In this document: one piece after another, positions 59,276 to 64,000 of the stretch
Numbering within the stretch: position 1 is the stretch's first letter
Layout: each line of letters starts with the position of its first letter
Origin: Polaribacter pacificus
GTDB lineage: Bacteria; Bacteroidota; Bacteroidia; Flavobacteriales; Flavobacteriaceae
Length of the DNA: 64,000 nucleotides
Assembly (NCBI RefSeq): GCF_038024035.1
Contig: NZ_CP150664.1
Span: 1,054,001-1,118,000, forward strand
Reading direction: 5' to 3'
Translations under genes and position numbers: made by a program
Notes under the pieces: generated by a model
What the model was told of the DNA's origin: nothing
The model's input: only the letters and a program-made list of their open reading frames with translations
Database searches by the model: none

Positions 59276-61432
59276 TTATAAATTATCCAATTGATTTAGT
59301 TTTTTATCGGCACTTAAGGTCCAGAAAAAACCGACAAAAAAGAACCGATCTGCAGATGGAACAAGTGCTCTTCTTTCATAGACTCCTTGATTATTTTGCT
59401 GATTTGCATATTGATACCCATTGACATTTTGAGTACCCAAAACATTACTCACAGAAAAATACAGGATTTTTTGTTGACTGATCAAATAGGCCCAATTGGC
59501 ATTTACTGCATGATAATTTTTAGTAACCGCATTTAAAAAACCTTGTTCATTTGGATTGGTGTAGGTTCTACCTGATGAAAAATTATAGCTTAACCCTAAT
59601 TGACTCTTTAAGCTTCCTACCCAGTATTTAGCAACCGCAGACATATTATGAGTAGATGCAAAGCTTGGTGTTGAAGTTGTAGGGTAGTTTTTATAGGCTC
59701 TTTGCGTGTCTAGATAAGAATAAGAGATCCAATAATCAACATTGTTTATTGATTTGTTATCCCTCCAAAAAACATCTACTCCTTTGGCATAACCATCTCC
59801 ATTATTTATAAAGTTAGACGTAGGCAAAGCAAATTCTGTATTGTATTTTACCAAATCTTGATAGCCTTTATAAAAAGCTTCTACTCTTAGAATTTGATTG
59901 TTCTTTACATATTGAAAATTGGCAATCAAATGATTGGTGTTTTCTGATTTTAGTTGACTATTGTATTTTAAATACTCCTTTTGAGCTTGTTGGTAAAACT
60001 GTCCATAAGCCAATGAAAACTGCGAGTTTGCACCCGATTTATAAGCCAAAGAAACTCTAGGCGAAACAACCAACTCATCAGAGAGTTTAGAATAATCTGC
60101 TCTTAGCCCAACCGTAGCAGCTAGTTTCTTAGAAAAAAACACCTCAGACTCTGTAAAAATTGCTCCACTATGACTTACAAAACCACTGTTGTACTCAAAT
60201 GCCTGACTGTCTTTAAACTTTTCATCAAAATCGGTTAAAAAATACTCGGCACCATAACTAACTTTAAAGCGATTGCTGTACCTTTTTTTAAGCTTTAATT
60301 TTGCATGTATTGAATTTTCTGCACTAGTTACAAAGTCATTTTGAATATCAATATCAGAATGATCGCTGTTAAAACTCACCCCTGTTAAGATAGACCAATC
60401 ATTGGCTAAGGCATTTTTATAAGAAGTATTAAAGTACAGGTTTCTGTTTTTCAATCCAAATCGAAACCCATTTGATACGTTAATATCTTCTTGAATCAAA
60501 TCAAATTGAGTACCGCTATAGGCTCCATAAATTTTTAATAAGGCTTCATCTTTAAAACGATGTCTAAAAATAAACTCTCCACTTAAAGATTGAACCGGTT
60601 TTGTCCACTCATTATTATCAGGAAATGCCGATTGATAAGGAGCTAGATTAAAATAAGAACTATTAACACTAAAAGAACTCTTTTTCCATTTTTTAGTATG
60701 TCCCAAGCCCAATCCAACAGTCATTAAAGATATATCCGTTTTTTCTTGCTCAGGTTCATCAATAGAGTTTAGCAACAAAACACTAGAAAGTGCTTGTCCA
60801 TACTCGGCAGAATATCCACCGGTAGAAAAACTAATCCCTTTAAATAAGAATGGTGAAAATCGACCTCGAGTAGGGATATTTCTAGCCGATGGCGCATAGG
60901 GTGTAAAAACGCGAATTCCATCAATAAACATCTGAGTTTCTCCTGCTTCACCTCCACGCACAAATAATCGACCGTCCTCAGAAACATTTGAGGTTCCTGG
61001 CAAGGTTTGCAAGGCTCCGACAAAATCACCCATGGCTCCTGCAGTAGTGACCACATCTAAGGGTTTTAAAGCGGTTACCTTTGCTTGATCACCTGATTTA
61101 AAAGTCCCAGCATTAATAGTTACGGCATCCAGGGTATTGACATCTTCTCTTAGGGTGATTTTTAACTTTGTAAAAGTTGAAACATCTCCCACTTTTTGAT
61201 ATTCTTCAAAAGACAAAAAAGAAACTACTAAAGTTTGAATTCCTTTTTCTGTGCTTGAAAAACTAAAGGCTCCTTTTTCATCGGTAGAAGTCCCGTCATA
61301 AGCTCCTTTTAAATACACATTGGCTCCATAAATTGGTTGACCCTGAGAATCTTTTACCACCCCTGTGATTAAGGTTTGTGCGGTAAGGCTAAATTGAAAT
61401 AAAATAATAGCTAATAATACGATACGTTTCAT
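59276..61432 (-). CDS. TonB-dependent receptor with CarboxypepD_reg-like domain
   Basis: A 718 aa outer-membrane receptor. Signal peptide MKRIVLLAIILFQFSLTAQ, then a CarboxypepD_reg-like domain (~20-105, LITGVVKDSQGQPIYGANVY), a plug (~125-230; GDFVGALQTLPGTSNVSEDG, RLFVRGGEAGETQMFIDGIR) and a ~490 aa beta barrel ending in strands near RFFFVGFFWTLSAD. It imports an unknown ligand with TonB energy. There is no SusD partner. DUF2141 and the TPR gene lie downstream on the same strand, and a second receptor is divergent. The C-terminus after the last strand (KKLNQLDNL) is hydrophilic, which is slightly unusual. Confidence 0.94.
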   Translation of the reverse strand: MKRIVLLAIILFQFSLTAQTLITGVVKDSQGQPIYGANVYLKGAYDGTSTDEKGAFSFSSTEKGIQTLVVSFLSFEEYQKVGDVSTFTKLKITLREDVNTLDAVTINAGTFKSGDQAKVTALKPLDVVTTAGAMGDFVGALQTLPGTSNVSEDGRLFVRGGEAGETQMFIDGIRVFTPYAPSARNIPTRGRFSPFLFKGISFSTGGYSAEYGQALSSVLLLNSIDEPEQEKTDISLMTVGLGLGHTKKWKKSSFSVNSSYFNLAPYQSAFPDNNEWTKPVQSLSGEFIFRHRFKDEALLKIYGAYSGTQFDLIQEDINVSNGFRFGLKNRNLYFNTSYKNALANDWSILTGVSFNSDHSDIDIQNDFVTSAENSIHAKLKLKKRYSNRFKVSYGAEYFLTDFDEKFKDSQAFEYNSGFVSHSGAIFTESEVFFSKKLAATVGLRADYSKLSDELVVSPRVSLAYKSGANSQFSLAYGQFYQQAQKEYLKYNSQLKSENTNHLIANFQYVKNNQILRVEAFYKGYQDLVKYNTEFALPTSNFINNGDGYAKGVDVFWRDNKSINNVDYWISYSYLDTQRAYKNYPTTSTPSFASTHNMSAVAKYWVGSLKSQLGLSYNFSSGRTYTNPNEQGFLNAVTKNYHAVNANWAYLISQQKILYFSVSNVLGTQNVNGYQYANQQNNQGVYERRALVPSADRFFFVGFFWTLSADKKLNQLDNL

Positions 61433-61458
61433 CTGTTTGTTCTAATTTTTAATAGTAC

Positions 61459-61466
61459 AAAGATGC
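61459..61466 (-). promoter_or_regulatory. Candidate -7 box of the minus-strand TonB receptor
   Basis: On the minus strand it reads CATCTTTG, seven of eight to TAnnTTTG, 26 nt before the ATG. A second CATCTTTG occurs about 57 bp further upstream, so either may be used. Confidence 0.35.
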
Positions 61467-61559
61467 AAACAGACTTTCGCTACACAGAAAGAGTCTTACC
61501 CAATCGTTAAAAAACAAAGATGAATTGTCGTAAAATTGAATTAGTGATAAAAAATGTGA

Positions 61560-61567
61560 TATCTTTA
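61560..61567 (+). promoter_or_regulatory. Candidate -7 box of the plus-strand TonB receptor
   Basis: TATCTTTA matches TAnnTTTG at seven positions and lies 83 nt before the ATG at 61651. It is the only reasonable box before the second receptor. Confidence 0.4.
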
Positions 61568-61640
61568 TATTTTGATAGCAAAAAACACTTTCTGTGAAAC
61601 AAAAAAGCACATTCTTTTTCTCTTTTTTAAAAGCAAATAA

Positions 61641-61665
61641 ACTCCGCTTTATGGAGTCTTTTGTT
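61641..61665 (+). other. Hairpin with T-run overlapping the possible start of the second receptor
   Basis: ACTCC-N7-GGAGT followed by CTTTTGTTTTT could form a weak terminator or attenuator. It covers the ATG at 61651, so either that ATG is not the true start or translation begins inside a hairpin. Confidence 0.35.
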
Positions 61666-64000
61666 TTTCTACAGCTAAACCCATTGTTAAAGAAAAAATC
61701 CAATCAGATACTTGGTTGCCTTACTTTTTTTATGCTACTTAGTCAAATAGCAACTTCTCAGATCTTGACTGTAAAAGACAAGACCACGCAAGAACCTTTA
61801 ATTTACGCTTCTGTTATTAGCAAAAATTTAAATATTTTTTTAACAACCGACACCAAAGGTCAGTTAGACATCTCAAAACTAAAAAATGCTACTCGAATAG
61901 AAATTCAACTTGTTGGATATAAAACTCGTATAAAAAGCTACAAGCAATTAGAAGCGCTTAACTTTATCATCTCACTTGAGCATACGGAACTGTTTCTAGA
62001 TGAAGTGGTGGTTTCTGGGACTCGCTGGAAACAACGCTCTAACAACATTCCTTCTAAAATTAGCAGCATACTTACCAAAGATATTGTTTTACAAAATCCA
62101 CAAACAGCAGCAGATTTGTTAGCCATTTCTGGTAAAGTTTTCGTTCAAAAAAGTCAACAAGGAGGCGGAAGCCCAATGATTAGAGGCTTTGCAACTAACA
62201 GATTGCTCTATACCGTAGATGGTATTCGAATGAACACTGCCATCTTTAGAGGCGGAAACATACAAAATGTGATTAATCTAGACCCTTTTGCCATTGAAAA
62301 AACTGAAGTGTTCTTTGGACCTGGATCTGTCATTTATGGTAGTGATGCCATTGGAGGTGTTATGAGTTTTACAACGCTTACCCCGCAGTTATCTAAAAAC
62401 AACAAGCTGCTTGTTTCTGGCAAATCAACAGCGAGAATAGCTTCTGCAAACAATGAAAAAACAGCTCATTTAGATATTAATCTAGGCTGGGAAAAGTGGG
62501 CACTGGTCAGCAGTATTACTTCATGGGATTTTGATCACTTAAGACAAGGAAGTAACGGACCTAATGATTATATTAAACCTTATTATGTAGAAACCCAAAA
62601 CGGCTTGGATGTGGTTGTTAACCAAAGCAATCCGTTGTTACAAATTCCTACGGCCTATGCACAATTTAATTTTATGCAGAAAGTTCGATTTAAGCCTTCT
62701 GAAAAATGGGATCTTCAGTATGGTTTCCATTATTCAAAAACGTCTAACTACGGTCGTTATGATAGACATAATAGAACAAGAAACGGCACGGCACGATATG
62801 CAGAATGGAATTATGGACCACAGAAATGGGTGATGAGCTCATTAAATACGACATACACAAACGAAACCTGGGCCTATAAAGAAGTCCAACTTCGTTTGGC
62901 TCAACAATGGTTTGAAGAAAGTAGAATCGATCGCTCATTACATAAAACTGACAGAAGTACAGCTGTAGAAAAAGTAAATGCCTTTTCTATAAACCTAGAT
63001 TTCCTTAAAGAAATCAACAGTAAAAACACCCTATTTTACGGAGCAGAATACGTTAGCAACAAAGTAGCATCTACCGGTGAAATCAGAGATATTTCTAACA
63101 ATACCACTACTGTAGGTCCTTCTCGGTATCCAGAATCAACGTGGAAGTCTATGGGTATGTACGTAAATAATGAACACACTTTTTCTAAGACCTTTACTAG
63201 TCAAATAGGGCTTCGCTACAATTATTTTATGTTGGATGCTGATTTTAAAAACAATGCTGCTTTTTTTCCGCTACCTTTTCAGGATGCAGAATTACAAAAT
63301 GGTGCAATCACAGGAAGCATTGGAGGTGTATATAGACCATCTGAATCTTGGGTGTTTAGAACTAATTTTGCAACGGCCTTTAGAGCTCCAAACGTAGATG
63401 ATATAGGAAAAATATTTGATTCAGAACCTGGAGCTCTTACAGTTCCTAATCCTAATTTGAAAGCAGAATACGCATACAGCATAGACTTTGGTGCTGCTAA
63501 AGTTTTTGATCAATTTCTTAAAATTGATGCGACCATTTATTATACCCAATTAAAAAATGCCTTGGTCAGACGTGATTTTCTATTAAACGGACAAAGTACC
63601 ATACTTTATGATGGTGAACTAAGCAAAGTTCAAGCCATACAAAATGCAGCAGAAGCTAATGTCTATGGTTTTCAGACTGGCTTTAAACTTACCCTAAATT
63701 CTAATTTTAACCTAAGTTCTGATTTTAACTATCAGGTTGGCTCAGAAGAGCTCGATGATGGAACTTCTAGCGCTTCTAGGCACGCAGCCCCTTTCTTTGG
63801 CTCAACTAGATTTAGCTACCACACAGATCGATTAGAAATACAGTTATACTCAGATTATCAAGGCAGACGTGATTTTGAAGATTTAGCCAAAGATGAGCAA
63901 GGCAAGGATGAAATTTATGCAAAAGACAGTAAGGGCAATAATTATTCTCCTTCTTGGTATACTCTTAACCTAAAGAGCTCCCTAACACTCACAAAAAACC
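61651..64000 (+). CDS. TonB-dependent receptor, hemoglobin/transferrin-receptor-like (3' truncated)
   Basis: An outer-membrane receptor whose reading frame stays open to the right edge (~783 residues visible). After the signal region (GCLTFFMLLSQIATSQ) a CarboxypepD-like domain follows (TVKDKTTQEPLIYASVISKN), then a TonB plug with VVSGTRWKQRSNNIPSKIS, GGGSPMIRGFATNRLLYTVD and GPGSVIYGSDAIGGVMSFTT, then the barrel. The plug motifs are those of heme/hemoglobin-type receptors, but the ligand is not certain. Possible starts are ATG 61651 (used here), GTG 61594 and TTG 61684; the last gives MLKKKSNQILGCLTFFMLLS, the best-shaped signal peptide. It is divergent from the other receptor. Confidence 0.9.
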   Translation, partial: MESFVFLQLNPLLKKKSNQILGCLTFFMLLSQIATSQILTVKDKTTQEPLIYASVISKNLNIFLTTDTKGQLDISKLKNATRIEIQLVGYKTRIKSYKQLEALNFIISLEHTELFLDEVVVSGTRWKQRSNNIPSKISSILTKDIVLQNPQTAADLLAISGKVFVQKSQQGGGSPMIRGFATNRLLYTVDGIRMNTAIFRGGNIQNVINLDPFAIEKTEVFFGPGSVIYGSDAIGGVMSFTTLTPQLSKNNKLLVSGKSTARIASANNEKTAHLDINLGWEKWALVSSITSWDFDHLRQGSNGPNDYIKPYYVETQNGLDVVVNQSNPLLQIPTAYAQFNFMQKVRFKPSEKWDLQYGFHYSKTSNYGRYDRHNRTRNGTARYAEWNYGPQKWVMSSLNTTYTNETWAYKEVQLRLAQQWFEESRIDRSLHKTDRSTAVEKVNAFSINLDFLKEINSKNTLFYGAEYVSNKVASTGEIRDISNNTTTVGPSRYPESTWKSMGMYVNNEHTFSKTFTSQIGLRYNYFMLDADFKNNAAFFPLPFQDAELQNGAITGSIGGVYRPSESWVFRTNFATAFRAPNVDDIGKIFDSEPGALTVPNPNLKAEYAYSIDFGAAKVFDQFLKIDATIYYTQLKNALVRRDFLLNGQSTILYDGELSKVQAIQNAAEANVYGFQTGFKLTLNSNFNLSSDFNYQVGSEELDDGTSSASRHAAPFFGSTRFSYHTDRLEIQLYSDYQGRRDFEDLAKDEQGKDEIYAKDSKGNNYSPSWYTLNLKSSLTLTKN

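Noticed and set aside
62609..62833. 74-codon plus-strand frame near the right edge
   Set aside because: It is out of frame within the second TonB receptor, whose frame is open across the entire region.

Overview
The window is a contiguous, AT-rich chromosomal segment from a member of the Bacteroidota, most likely the family Flavobacteriaceae (genus not determined). Support: flavobacterial promoter boxes (TAnnTTTG) lie close upstream of many genes while purine-rich ribosome binding sites are missing; there are TonB-dependent receptors with CarboxypepD_reg-like leaders, a CcoN-CcoO fusion oxidase, a YfhO/DUF4834 operon and a parA-parB-DUF5683-dapB-lepB-WbqC gene order. I saw no tRNA, rRNA, insertion sequence, integrase or CRISPR array, and no gene-free stretch longer than about 250 bases.

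Region 1 (1-10.4 kb) is the accessory and least explained part. It is a tandem array of at least four two-gene units, each a small outer-membrane beta-barrel protein followed 10-12 nt later by a 552-645 aa lipoprotein. The barrel genes are almost identical in units 1, 3 and 4. The lipoproteins share an N-terminal half and a C-terminal ~90 aa module, but between them carry a domain that differs completely from copy to copy and is bracketed by two cysteines at conserved positions. Units 1-3 end in the same terminator hairpin and units 3 and 4 share a ~180 bp intergenic/promoter repeat. The array runs off the left edge. It is followed by a membrane-bound TPR/LuxR-type regulator (10.6-12.3 kb) that could control it.

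Region 2 (12.5-25.2 kb) is core: a fused E1 alpha/beta 2-oxoacid dehydrogenase, a large secreted zinc metalloprotease, the dipeptidase PepD, then parA-parB-DUF5683-dapB-lepB-WbqC and a Crp-family regulator. Region 3 (25.4-33.4 kb, minus strand) is a six-gene cell-surface glycan operon: DUF4834, YfhO membrane protein, two glycosyltransferases, UDP-GlcNAc 2-epimerase and a flippase. Region 4 (33.5-37 kb, plus) holds a GNAT-like protein, RsmE, a DUF4159 protein and a BASS-family transporter, facing a GH127/146-type arabinofuranosidase with a LamG domain (37-40.1 kb).

Region 5 (40.3-52 kb) is a complete microaerobic respiration locus: ccoI-hemN and ccoS-ccoNO-ccoQ-ccoP-ccoG-ccoH-safE on the minus strand, with a divergent fnr-like regulator plus an acyltransferase on the plus strand. 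Two short genes, ccoQ and ccoS, sit in apparent gaps. Two TGA-N6-TCA palindromes lie at exactly the same distance (36.5 bp) from a TAnnTTTG-like box upstream of ccoS and of ccoI, which points to class-II activation by the Fnr protein.

Region 6 (52-64 kb) contains a GH3/beta-lactamase fusion, a conserved 161 aa protein, a DnaQ-type exonuclease, 5-formyl-THF cyclo-ligase, an XdhC-like protein, a TPR protein, a DUF2141 protein, a TonB-dependent receptor, and a second, divergent TonB-dependent receptor cut by the right edge.
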